DNA of 64,000 nt from Ilyonectria destructans. Its lineage: Eukaryota; Ascomycota; Sordariomycetes; Hypocreales; Nectriaceae. Location: positions 682,001 to 746,000 of the forward strand of contig JAHEWK010000006.1 of assembly GCA_020740775.1 (NCBI GenBank). Direction: 5' to 3'. The translations under genes and the position numbers were made by a program. Positions 43,185 through 54,184 of the stretch are shown here, in pieces. Within the stretch, counting starts at the first letter, position 1; every line of letters starts with the position of its first letter. The notes beneath the pieces are model-generated. The model was not told where the DNA came from. It worked only from the letters and a program-made list of their open reading frames with translations, and ran no database searches.

Positions 43185-44652
43185 GCTAAGTGGTGTATCA
43201 GTGTACAAATGATAGAAAGATTAATGAGTAACTTGAAGGTTCAGTTTAAAAACGTGGAAAGAATCATGGCATTTAAACCCAACAGTGTGGCATGCCATAT
43301 ACGTGTATACGTGGTCCTGGCTCGCTCTTGACAACAATATCAAGCTATAACGCAACAAGGTCCCGCTTATATAATATGGGATTCGGTGCTTGGCGAGGAC
43401 CGCAGTCTAATCGCCGAGCTTCGTCACTACCACACAAGCTAGGGGCTCTCAGATCTACCGCGCGGTGGGACATTCGGACTTTTTCCCGAACCCGACTCGG
43501 CACTTGGCGGAATCTTGCAGACGATCGGCACCTATAATTCCTCTTTTAATAGATCCATACCTTAAATTGCGTCGAATCATCGCAAATTAATACGCCGGTC
43601 CAGGGATCCATCCACGGAAGGACGGGATCTCCTCACCCGATATCATATTGACGACATTATGTAAGCGGAACAAAATACGTTTCATTAACAACTTAGAATG
43701 ATGGACCCCAATGGCTAAGTGGAGACTTGAAGTTCGGTAGTATCTGATCATTTACCACTCCGTCAGGGTAAAAAGGTAAAGACTGCAGGTCATCAACAGC
43801 GGAAGTCGGGTTTGCAGTCTTTACATCTTTTCTTCTTTGAGTCTTTGGGTCTTGTGGTTCAGCTAGCTGCACCTTCAGCAGAGATATATTGTCTACAGCT
43901 CTCAGCAAAGCTGCACACGCAGTTATCACCGATGTAAACAAAACACGTATGTTTCTCCTAGCCTTGTGTCTTCGCTCTTTTGGGCGCAAGCCCGTGTGTC
44001 TTAATGCCTCTGCTTCTCTCTTCGTTCTATTCCTCCCGGCATATGATTGGAATGATAACATGATCTTAAAAACGATCCGCCAGATATCTAAACAAAAGTT
44101 CTACAACATTGCACGCTGTTCAGTTTCCCGCCTCGAGCTTTGACGTTGATGACATTTTCTTTGGGCCGCATTTTGCTACAAAGACCTCAAATTATTTAAG
44201 ATAGGCTGCGATCACTGTGGTTAATCAGATGTTTCAAGAAATCACATCCCTGCTTTACATTCACGTATAGAAGTACTTGGCCACTTGATATTTCATACTC
44301 TAGAATGTGATTCTTGTGACAGCCTTGTCCTCGGTGGATTTGGACCCAAGGTCCCCAGAATTTATCCCATTAGACCGCAGTATTCAGTAGTAGAATCGAC
44401 CTCTACCACGTCTCCCTGGCTTCTAGCAGCTGGGGCAGTGGTACAGATGCGGGGAAATCAATCACGTACAACCGGGGCTTTTCGATCGTCATGACGGAGC
44501 GGGGCTGTCTTTGCGAGGGCGGAAAACAGCATCCGTTGACCATTGTAAATCGACGGCCTTATAAATGATTCACCTTTCATCACTTGGTGAATGAGTCTGC
44601 AAGGAACTTACTTCCCAGTTGTATCTCTTAATATTTTCATACGCCCACCATC
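43185..44652. other. divergent intergenic region
   Basis: About 1.5 kb between divergent start codons of the monooxygenase fusion and the NmrA-like gene. Open frames here are short and lack family features. No repeat recognised. Confidence 0.6.
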
Positions 44653-45579
44653 ATGACGAGAGTTATTGTCTTTGGAGCTTCTGGTGTGCAAGGAGCTGCC
44701 CAAGTAGCCGCCCTGGCTCGCGCAGGACATCATCCTGTCGCGGTGAGCAGGAACCCGAAGCCGCTCAATATAGATGGCATTCCAATTGAGACATTTGCCG
44801 CCGACTTTTCCGACGAAGAAGCAATATCCGGCGCCCTCAAGAATGCTGAAGTTGTCTTCCTCAACCTCCCGTCAACCTCTTTCCAGGAGACCGGACCCCT
44901 CATTGCGGGAGTCAAGACGATCGGCCATGCTGCATCCCAGGTATCTTCGCTTCGGCTTGTTGTATTTAACACCAGTATGCCGGTTCCTGAACAAAAATGC
45001 GGCATCAGATCGCAGGATGATCGAGTGGATATCAGGTCCATGCTGAGGGAGATGGGTCTCCCTCTTATATCCATTCAACCGGTTGTCTTTCTTGAAAATC
45101 TCTTTGAAGGATGGGCCTATCCCTCGATTGCAGAACGGCAAACCATTGTGTACTGCCATAAGCCGGACCTCGAGGTTTCGTGGATCTGCCACCACGATAT
45201 TGCCCAACTCATGATTGCTGCCATGGATAAACCCCACTTGGCAGGCCGCAACTTTGCCATTGGCGGACCTGAGACTGTACGGCTAGAGGAGTTGGCACAA
45301 AAGTTATCGAGGGCATGGGAGCGAGAGGTTTCATCCGAAAACCAGACCGTCGATGACTTTTGCGATAAGATCAACGCGGCCATGAGGGCAAGATCTGGCT
45401 TGCATGCAGATACAGTCATCAAACAGATGCACAAGGCATATACCTATTACAACGAAGCGCCGGAGAAGCCGTTCAAGATAGATATGGGTCCAGTTTTAGA
45501 AGAGTTGCCGGCGACCTTGACGACGATTGAGGAATGGGGTCGGCAGACAAAAGATAGACTACCTCCTGCGATTATTTGA
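44653..45579 (+). CDS. NmrA-like NAD(P)-binding protein
   Basis: A single exon of 308 residues, the usual family length. It starts MTRVIVFGASGVQGAAQVAAL, the Rossmann GXXGXXG motif of atypical short-chain dehydrogenases, and has NAEVVFLNLPS and later QPVVFLENLFEGW and FAIGGPETVRLEELA as in NmrA/HSCARG proteins. The family includes redox sensors and reductases such as isoflavone-reductase-like enzymes; no classical Tyr-X3-Lys pair is evident, so it may be a sensor or a reductase of another kind. Cytosolic. It faces the monooxygenase gene across a long shared promoter and may act in the same pathway. Confidence 0.85.
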   Translation: MTRVIVFGASGVQGAAQVAALARAGHHPVAVSRNPKPLNIDGIPIETFAADFSDEEAISGALKNAEVVFLNLPSTSFQETGPLIAGVKTIGHAASQVSSLRLVVFNTSMPVPEQKCGIRSQDDRVDIRSMLREMGLPLISIQPVVFLENLFEGWAYPSIAERQTIVYCHKPDLEVSWICHHDIAQLMIAAMDKPHLAGRNFAIGGPETVRLEELAQKLSRAWEREVSSENQTVDDFCDKINAAMRARSGLHADTVIKQMHKAYTYYNEAPEKPFKIDMGPVLEELPATLTTIEEWGRQTKDRLPPAII

Positions 45580-46058
45580 GGGCGAAATGCTACAGAGACC
45601 AGAATTGTTATACTTTCTCCATTCCCCTCATCTAACTCGGCTATCCACTTGGTTTTGATAAATTCTGCAGGGAGCAACAGCCAGATGAGGCTCGCTCTGA
45701 CGACCTGAACAGACGCCTAACTAGTTGTCTAGCCGGTCCACACCCTAGACTGCATACCAAATAAAAGCCGGTATCATTTTAGTTGATCATGTTGGGTATC
45801 ATTGCCATAACGACTGGGCTGTGAGCTCAGAGCGGCGCGAGGAGGCTACCATATTCCGTCATTGCGGAAAGGTTTATCCGCGATAGTCACAAAGTCGCTT
45901 AAAAACATAATTAAGTAGCTATGACTTATGGCATGCCCCTCTATTTGCAACACCTTGTTTACCCGCTTCTGCATTGATTAGTAGCGTCGTGTATCCCAAA
46001 TTACCCTCATTTCCGTCCTCTCAATACCCTCTCGATTGATACAGAAGCGTCGATCATC
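45580..46058. other. intergenic
   Basis: 479 bp between two plus-strand genes; only promoter sequence expected. Confidence 0.55.
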
Positions 46059-46891
46059 ATGGCCACAACACTCCACGGGAAGGGTATCTTTTTCGTCAAT
46101 TCCAAGATCTCTCGCCCCGATATTTTGGATGTGCCCACATTCCTAAAGTGGTACGATGATGACCACATTCCTGAGATCATCGAGACCAGTGGTATTCGGT
46201 CCGCCCGTCGCTTCGTCGATATCGACCCAGAAGTAGATATGCCCTACCTTGCCATGTATCCCATGGAAGACCTTGGCTTCACTCAAAGCCAAGAGTTCCG
46301 CAATATCCACGTCACCAGCGACATCTTGCCAGGCGACAATTCAATCTACGACGTGGCTGATATAAACGCGCGCTGCGACAATCTAATTAGCGTCTATGAC
46401 AAGATTATGGCGGGTAAAGGAACCATGAAAAGTTTGGTTGTCGTTACTTGTGAGATAAAAGGGAGTGCCTCGCCGGAAGAGGTCGAGCAATGGTTCCGCG
46501 AAAAGGTTCGTCATACTTATCTACGGATGATTGAATAGCCGTCAGTGCTGAAGTCTGGGGTCTAACAGTGAGACAGCACTGTGCCTCCATGGCCAAGTCC
46601 ATTGGCTATCTTCGAACAACGGGCTTCAAGCTAGCAAGTGCAAGTTCCACCGCACAATTACGCGTGCTTAAAGGCCTTGACCCCCCTACGAACGAGCCTG
46701 CGCCGCAGCCTGCTACTTGGTTATCCCTTCATGAATTTAGCTGCGATGCTTCACAACTGGATGGCGCAGAACTTGGGATGCTAGCGACTAGCCCTTGGGA
46801 AAAAGAAGTATTTGGTACCTATGATGTTCATATTTACAAGCTCGCCAAGGAAGTCGGAGAGAAAGACTGGTTTCATGGGGCAGAGGTCTAG
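46059..46891 (+). CDS. dimeric alpha/beta-barrel (EthD-like) protein
   Basis: Exons 46059-46505 and 46577-46891 give 253 residues. The acceptor was set at the AG before CACTGTGCC because the nearer AG would put a stop in frame. The N-terminal half has FVNSKISRPDILDVPTFLKW and DDDHIPEIIETSG, the start of a ferredoxin-like barrel; the second half repeats the pattern (LSLHEFSC ... DVHIYKLAK). Such proteins in fungi are small enzymes or ligand-binding helpers in aromatic and polyketide metabolism. The precise reaction is unknown. It shares orientation with the NmrA-like gene before it and the carrier after it. Confidence 0.72.
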
Positions 46892-47698
46892 GTTTAATAG
46901 GCTCTATACAAATATAAACGTTACTGCTAAGAACAAGAAGATTTAGTTGTAAAGGTGAACGTCCCGTGCTGACCCAGTGACCAGTAAAGGGTAGACTTAG
47001 GACACATGGTCGAGTGAATCAAGATGTCGGATAAGCAACGTAAGTCTTAGTCTAGTAACCAAGCGTACTCAAAGCCAAGTAGCACAGAGCTCTAGTCTAG
47101 TGTACATTGAGTTGTTCAAGTAGGGTGCGTTTTAGGCTAGATCGCGAGACATCAATGATCACCGAGATCCCTGGATGTTGGCTAATCAAGCTGAAGGGTG
47201 ATCTTTTTTGAGGCGGGTGGGTGAATGGAGAGGTACTCTCCGTTCGGTGAGTGGATTACAGTGAAGGACATCCATATTACAGACAGATTCAGGGTTAAGC
47301 GGTGCGGTTGTAATACATATACTGCCTCACATAGTGTTGCGCGCATGCTAAGGAATGTTGCATTGCATCATCCACTAGCAAGTTGATGCAATCAAAGACC
47401 CTGTATCGGCCATCGGAGAAGCTACGTCTCTTTCCCGACCTCCGAAACCACGTCTCGCCGAATGCGGGAAATGATCACAGCAACTGATTGGATGGAGCGC
47501 AGGTTTCGAGAATTGCACCATCTACCTAGCATAAGGGCTCAATTGGCCCCATGTGCCCTATACATACATCACTTACAGTGGCCTCGAGATGGTAGAAGAT
47601 AATCCTCAAGGCCTTCTACCTGTGAAGTGTCCTCTTGATCGCCTTTGCTCTGGCTTCATCAACTTGATTCTTACTAGTTACAAAGCAGCACTCTTACG
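46892..47698. other. intergenic
   Basis: 807 bp between plus-strand genes. No coding region with support. The frame at 47553 overlaps the start of the next gene and is a shadow. Confidence 0.55.
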
Positions 47699-49364
47699 AT
47701 GGAAGCCTTGGTCCGTCGTGAAACGGCAATTGAGATTAGTCCTGATATTGAACGTGCCTCTATCAGTTCGTTGGAGAAGGTGGCTCGAGAGAAATCAACC
47801 ACCCAACCCCTGATCATATCGGACTGGTCACACGATGCAGAGGTCAAACTCAGAAGAAAGTAAATAATTCCAAGTCTCTTACCCTTTCAATATCTCACAG
47901 CAGTAGGGTTGACTTTGTTATCCTTCCTATCCTCATACTCGGTCTTTTCGCACTTCAGCTAGATAAAGGCAACGTCGCATACGCCCTCACTACCAGCTTC
48001 ACGGACGACCTCGGTATCGACAACAACAACAAGGTCAACTATGGCAACCAGCTTATGCTTGCTGCAATCGTTATATTTGAAATCCCCTTTAACTTGATAC
48101 TGTCAAGAGTTGGCCCTGCCAAATGGTTGACAATCCAAATTTTTGCATGGGGCACCATCGCAACGGCACAAACCGCGATTCATAACTTATCCGGGTTCTA
48201 TGCCACCCGGTTTATGCTGGGCATGTGGGAGGCCGGATACCTTGCTGCGTCCTTGACTATACTTGCTTCCTTCTATACTCGAAAGGAAATGGCTATGAGG
48301 GTAACGCTTGTCTACATTGGCAATTACTTCTCGGCGGGGATGGGCGGTCTGATTGCGGGGGCAATCTTTCACATTCCGGAATCTACTGGATTGAAGCCAT
48401 GGCAGGTGAGTTGCTTGATTCGTTGATAAATTGCCGGTATGTTAACTTATCTCTCTCACGGCAGTGGTTGTTCCTCATCGATGGGTTATTCACACTTGTG
48501 GTTGGCGTATTCTTCATCTTCTTTATGCCCCGATCCACGAAAAATACTATCCCACTATGTGGCCTCAAGCAACTCGATTTCTTCACCGAAGAAGAGCGCC
48601 ACATCTTGAACAATCGGGTTATTCTCGATGACCCACGAAAGGTCGTTGGCCTCTCTGGTATCGGTTTCAAAAGAGCATTTCGAATCCTTTTTACTAGCCC
48701 TCGAGTGTGGGGCCATTTCGCCATCAACCTCATCACGCTCACTCCAAAGGGAGGACTTGGAACTTACGCGCCAACAATCATCAAGAATATGGGCTTCAGT
48801 TCGATCACTGCCAGCAATTTGTCGTCTGTCAACAACTTTGGAGTTTGCATTTTGGCAATTCTGGTCGCATGGATCAGCGACAAAACCTCTTCTAGGGGGC
48901 CACTGTGTCTTCTATGTGGCGTATACTCTCTGATATTTTCAGGAGTACAGTACGCCATTGTCCGGAGTCACGATGTTTGGCTCAAGTACGCTATTTTAAC
49001 GGTCTTTACCTCGGGAACGGCGGTATCTCAGGGCATCAACGATGCCTGGTTCAGTGTCAACACTCCAGATGCACAGGAGAGATGCATTGGACTTGCCCTA
49101 GCAGTTGCGGGTTCTAATCTTGGGGGTCTCTCTGGGCAGAACATATTTGTCAAAAGTGATGCACCGTACTACTACGACGGGTTTCTCAAGATTTTGTGTA
49201 TCTACGCTGGCAGTATCGTCTTGATTGCGCTCATGATACTTTATTATTGGAACGACAATAGGGTGATGGAAAAGACAGCTCAGGACGGTGTAGTTGTCAC
49301 CAGCGAAGGTGTTGAAGTGGTGGAGGCCAATATCGGCGTATCAAAGGTCAGGAATCAACTGTGA
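47699..49364 (+). CDS. MFS transporter, allantoate permease (Dal5/ACS) family
   Basis: Exons 47699-47859, 47907-48405 and 48465-49364 give 519 residues. The N-terminus is hydrophilic (about 55 residues). Then come KVDFVILPILILGLFALQLDKGNVAYAL, GNQLMLAAIVIFEIPFNL, and FYATRFMLGMWEAGYLAASLTI, matching the family with 12 membrane segments. A central cytoplasmic loop includes TEEERHILNNRVILDD. It is a proton-coupled uptake carrier of organic anions or vitamins; the cargo cannot be read from sequence. It lies next to the NmrA-like, barrel and glutathione S-transferase genes and may serve that pathway. Confidence 0.87.
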
Positions 49365-49459
49365 GCGTGGCGGCCATATGTCTTTTGAGTAGAATCTTAT
49401 ATGCATATTACTCTAAACTTTCTCTTATCATGACACTCGGTTGTTATTTTGATGCCGGA

Positions 49460-50107
49460 TCAGTCTTTAGTCGGGGGATCAGGCCCCAGAAGCAGCTCCA
49501 TCTTGGGATCCGCCTTTGCCATGGCATTCTGATACCCTGCCCTCTCGCCAATGCGCTGGAGGTATTTGACAATGTTTCCGTACTCCCGGAGACTATACGG
49601 ATAAAAGTACCGCATGGTCGTGAGTGAAAATACAAGAATCACATCCGCAGCCGTAAACTCTGTCCCGGCAAGCCACGTGTTGTCGCGCACCCTTTCGTCC
49701 AGGAACCCCAAAGCACTGTTATAACGGTCCGTTATGAGCTTTGCTATCGTGGGATTGCTCGAGCCCCCCGACAAAGCTCGACTCAGGGCAGGCTGAAAGC
49801 TGCCGTCTGCCCAATGCCACCAGTAGAGGAAGTCGGCGTAGTCCGGGTGAGTGGGCTTCAGGAATAGCTTGCCATTTCCGTATTTGTGGCAGATGTATTC
49901 GATACATGCGCAGCTCTCGGCCAGAGTCACATTGCCATCCTGGATGACGGGTGCGGCTCCCATGGGATGGAGGGCTTTGTACTCAGGCGGAGCTAGAATA
50001 GGCGCCCGAGTGTATGTCTTGAGTTCGTAGTCAATCCCTAGCTCTTCGCACAGCCAGGGGATACGCTCTGACTGGGAGACGTGTAGGTGGTGGACGATAA
50101 GGGTCAT
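49460..50107 (-). CDS. glutathione S-transferase
   Basis: A single exon; ATG 50107 (MTLIVHHLHVSQSERIPWLC) is preferred over the upstream in-frame ATG because the thioredoxin-fold strand begins there. 215 residues, the normal length. The N-terminal domain has the SQSERIPW active-site loop, a cis-Pro in AAPVIQDG, and LAESCACIEYI (Glu-Ser of the glutathione site). The all-helical C-terminal domain includes WLAGTEFTAADVILVFSL. It is a cytosolic conjugating enzyme for electrophilic compounds. Convergent and close (95 bp) to the MFS gene. It may detoxify a pathway intermediate. Confidence 0.9.
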   Translation of the reverse strand: MTLIVHHLHVSQSERIPWLCEELGIDYELKTYTRAPILAPPEYKALHPMGAAPVIQDGNVTLAESCACIEYICHKYGNGKLFLKPTHPDYADFLYWWHWADGSFQPALSRALSGGSSNPTIAKLITDRYNSALGFLDERVRDNTWLAGTEFTAADVILVFSLTTMRYFYPYSLREYGNIVKYLQRIGERAGYQNAMAKADPKMELLLGPDPPTKD

Positions 50108-50487
50108 TGTTGCGGTTGGAGATGGAAGGTTCGTAAGGATGGTATGTTGGGAGAATGAGTTTTGCAAGAGATGAACTAGGACTGACCTAATCCATCCGGT
50201 TATGGAAGCTCAAGAGAAAGAAACAGGTCTTAGTTCCCATACTTATATGGCCTCCAATCGGCATCATGACAGTGACTAGCCTTATAAATCCTCGGGCGAT
50301 CAATGCTAAAGTGGAGCAGCAAAAGTGGAGTTTTCCGGTTCATTGACGATCCGGCCACATTGTTATCTCCGCCGTAGCCAATCCTGTCATTTTCCGACAC
50401 GGGAAAAGCATCGTCATCAGTTGAACACTGCCCCAGCACGGCGAGATAATGCTCCGTGCCTCGGTCTGGATGTGATCCCCACCCGTA
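50108..50487. other. intergenic
   Basis: 380 bp between two minus-strand genes, containing the GST promoter. Nothing else seen. Confidence 0.55.
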
Positions 50488-52742
50488 TTAGCTCTGATTT
50501 ACCTCCAGAGCATCGTCCCACCCCTCCATCTCGAGATAGTCAAGGCTCAATAGGTTTGTGTCAAATCCTGCAAGATCTGGAATTTCGCCGTTGGGGAAGA
50601 GATTGAGCATCTCCGGGTCTAGGAACGAGTTGAATACGTCCAGAGTCGGGCTTTCGCCGGTAAGGAAATTCAGCTGAGGCAAAAGAGACAGTGTCTCCTG
50701 TTGAAGTTGCTCCTGCGATGTCTGTTGTGGCTCTCGTTGCTCCGGAGGCGGAGGCAGCGCAATGTCGCTGCCTTCTTCGAGCCCGAGATCATTTGTCTCT
50801 TCTCCCGGTATCACGTAGCCATCTCCTTTGGAACGTAAAATCCCGGTAAATTCTAGGATCGAAGTTCGCGCATGTGCAGCATTGATTTTAAAATTCGTTA
50901 ATTTCGAGGGGTCGAGATGCTTAGGTTCACCCTCCAGAATGGTCGGGCCTCTATGGTGAATATTGTACAGGCAACGAACATAAACTTGCTAAATAGAAAG
51001 TGTCAGCGAATCTAACCCTTACCCGTTTCTTGAGTTATTTACCAGTAATGCAGCGAACTTCCAATAATGCGCCATTGTATGTATCATCCTCACATTTGCT
51101 TTGACATTAGCATGTGCCCGCTCTCTGATCTTCAGATTGAGGCACCACATAAACGGAATCTGGATCGCGCACCCGCAATACGCTGCATATGCGACGAAAT
51201 TCGGCATTGCACTGAGCCGCGGGTACGTTGAAAAGACGCCAGCGATCAATTCAGAGACTCTGCAAGCGTGATCGAAAGCTAGCTGGGCTGATAATTGTCG
51301 AGCCGTGGCCCAGCTATCATCACCTGGGCCCCAACAGAACAATGGTACAATGGACGCATGGAGTGCGCACAGAGATTGATGATATACCAGATTAGCTAGC
51401 AAGATTTTGGGAAGTGCATCATGCGGCACTGCTGCGATGTTTGAAGGGTTCAACTTTAAGGCAGGCCGCACGTTTCGCCACCAATCTGATATCCTTTCGT
51501 CGAGTGCATGAATGTCTGTCAATTTGACATTGAAACTGGACTCGGATTTGATTGACGAGACCACGGAGGACCTGCAGATGGTCAGTATGCACAACGTACA
51601 TCTCCCATCACGATCCTCACCAAAATGTTAGGCCCTTGATCAATTCGCCAAAGATTCCTCCATTGCTTTGACCAGATTTCAATGACACACTGGGGCATCT
51701 AGAGATTCCAGCCTGGAAATCTTCTTCGGTCCATGGCAATGGCAAATTTTCCATGTTGGCAATTGGTTCGAAAAGCGTCAATCTTTCAGAACTGTAACAG
51801 TGCATGAGATAACAAGCCCAGAAACGACGGCGGCGTATCTCGGATTCTAATGAACTTTCTGTGCTTGGTACTTTAGATCCGAGACCGATTATGTATAGCA
51901 GTTGGTATGCATTTCCTACGCCCTATCAGCTTAGACTTGGTCACTTTATACCTTGAAATCGAATTCGCCTACCCTTGTGGAGTTGGCTTATTCTCCATGA
52001 ACCCTGGCTGTGCCAAAACAGAGCTAGATTGCTAAATGTGACGATATTTTCCTCATGAAGATCTTCGGCCTCTTGAAACACGAGTCTCCCTGCTTTTTTT
52101 GCCCATTCAATCATGGATCCATTCTCCTTGAAGGTGGCTTGACCAGTTATATCTCGGTAAAAACTAAACAACATCAGCTGTGTCCGCGATACTCAGGGCC
52201 TATGGACTTTTACTTGGCTCCCCAAGCACAAACACTCAAGACAACGTGATGACGGGCCGTGCCAGCTGCAAGTGATTCGAGAAAGAGTCTTCTGGGGAGG
52301 AAAAATCCGGCATTGTACATGTTGTCAAAGTACGCCTCGGCAAGTGTTGATACTAGTTGCTTTGGTATTCCCAGATACAAGTCTTCTTGTGGATAATCTA
52401 GCAGTATTCCGGGTGCAGATAGAATCTGTCTTTCGGCTTGCAATGTTGCATTGCTGACTACGCGTCCTCCTTCTGGGCCTGCTGCAGGCGTTAATGAAGA
52501 ATTTGCGGGCTCTCTTTGCAATGATCCCCTGGGTAGAGTGGATAACGTGCCATCATAGCTGCACGTATGTCTGAGCCTTGTACATCGCTTGCAGCTTGGT
52601 CGATCTCCTGAGCAGCGTATCTGGGAAAATGAGCGAATATGCCCAGTCCCCAGTCAAGTCGCAAATAGAGTAGGTTTCGATTTACCTTCTGGGATTTGCA
52701 TATTCCGCACGCCTTTCTTGGCCGGCCTGAACTAGTTCTCAT
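50488..52742 (-). CDS. Zn(II)2Cys6 transcription factor
   Basis: Six exons (52742-52686, 52620-52214, 52163-51973, 51915-51621, 51571-51043, 50988-50488) splice in phase to 659 residues. The zinc cluster begins almost at the N-terminus and is split by intron 1: CGICKSQK, then IRCSGDRPSCKRC, TRLRHTC. The fungal transcription-factor domain shows TLAEAYFDNMYNAGFFLPRR, FWHSQGSWRISQLHKGNAYQ and RRRRFWACYLMHCYSSE. The C-terminus is acidic and Gln/Pro-rich, an activation-type tail. It is a nuclear regulator. It sits between the GST and the NTF2-like/aldoxime dehydratase genes and may govern them. Confidence 0.88.
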
Positions 52743-53240
52743 GGTAGTACAATGCCAATTTGAAAAATATTTTTACAATTCTTGGCGAACATGCAGACTC
52801 ATTCATGCCAGTGTCAAATGCACATCTGTCCTGGTGCAATGGATGATGTCAGGCTCGGGAAGGAGTTAGAACCGGGATTGTGACGCAGCATGGCTTTTCG
52901 AGATCGGAGAATATATAATCCGGGTCGAGATGAGTACTTGAGAGTAGCAGCCGGATACCGCGGAGATTTACAGTATAGGGTAAGCTTATGCGGTGTGTAA
53001 TAACCGCGTCATTTTGTGGTGAAGTTTGGAATCCTTCAGGTCGTTGTCGATTTACCATTGGTTAAATAATAGGTGGGGTTCATCATAGAAAGGGCGTGGC
53101 GTTGCTGATATATAGCTCGTCCTGCCGTCTGAGAAATGTGAATAATTCTTTGATTATTAGTCTACACTTTAGCTTGATTTTCTTTGATCAAAAATATTAC
53201 ACGCAAATACCTATCCTCACTAGCGACCGCGACCATCATC
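52743..53240. other. divergent promoter
   Basis: 498 bp between divergent start codons of the Zn2Cys6 regulator and the DUF1348 gene. The end is AT-rich with a pyrimidine-rich leader. No further signal recognised. Confidence 0.55.
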
Positions 53241-53816
53241 ATGGCAACTGAACAAGGAAAGCCACCGTATCCGCCCTTCACCTTGGAATCGGCCAGAGTC
53301 AAGGTCAAGGCTGCTCAAGATGCGTGGAATACCATGTGAGTTGCTTCATTCACGATAATAAGAAACATCCAATCTAACCAACATACCTAGGAACCCTGAA
53401 GTTATTCAAATGGCGTATACGCCTGATTCTATCTGGCGCAACCGGGATCAGTTCCTTCAGGGTCGCGCTGCTCTCAAAACTTTTCTGACTAAAAAGTGGG
53501 AGAAAGAGAAGAACTATCGACTGCGGAAGGAGCTGTTTGCATTTACAGACAATAAGGTATTTGTGCAAAACCGATCTTCGACATCGACAAGCTGCTAACA
53601 CCAGGCTAGATTGCAGTGCAATTCTGGTATGAATGGCAGGATGATGCTGGGCAATGGTGGCGTACCTACGGACTCGAGGACTGGACATTTGCAGAGAACG
53701 GGTTGATGAGGAAGAGACAGATGAGTGGAAATGACGTGAAGATTGGAGATACTGAGAGGTGGTTCAAAGAAGGAATTGATGTCAATGAAGTGGCCATTTC
53801 GGAGGAGCATTGGTAA
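53241..53816 (+). CDS. DUF1348 NTF2-like (SnoaL-fold) protein
   Basis: Exons 53241-53335, 53391-53556 and 53610-53816 give 155 residues. It matches the DUF1348 family: AYTPDSIWRNRDQF, FLTKKWEKEKNYRLRKELFAF, IAVQFWYEWQDDAGQWWRTYGLEDW with the usual run of aromatic residues, and a C-terminal EGIDVNEV. The fold is a cone-shaped barrel that binds small ligands; members have no assigned reaction. It is probably cytosolic. It is convergent with the aldoxime dehydratase gene. Confidence 0.87.
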
Positions 53817-54184
53817 ATGGGCATTGATTATCTTGCTTTACAAACAATCGATACCGTTTCAACAATCATGGATTACGACAGGGACAAGCCGTGGCTGTCA
53901 CTGTTTAGCACTATTATGGCATCTAAGCCTTCGATGAAGTGGGATAGAGAGCCATTGAGTCAGGACATGTTAGAGACCCGGATCAATCTCGGTGCTAAAG
54001 GGGGCGCGGCTTGCTCGTGACGCAGTGAGAGTGGTGGGGATATATGTGATCTTGAGTAAAAATTGGGCGAGAATGAGATATGGGCCGGGGAGAAAGTTAA
54101 CTGTAAGAGGGTGCATATAAGTTGGACTTGAAGAGGATACGGAGAATAGTCCGTAATTGCAACACGTTCTGGTAAGATAAGAAC
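53817..54184. other. intergenic with a 67-codon orphan frame
   Basis: The first 204 bases (53817-54020) form an open frame that starts with ATG right after the DUF1348 stop and has no recognisable family. It contains KPWLSLFSTIMASKPS. It could be the 3' UTR of the upstream gene or a gene relic. The remainder is spacer. Confidence 0.35.

Noticed and set aside
43693..44061. 122-codon minus-strand frame in the divergent spacer
   Set aside because: No domain or composition support, and it lies across a likely promoter region.
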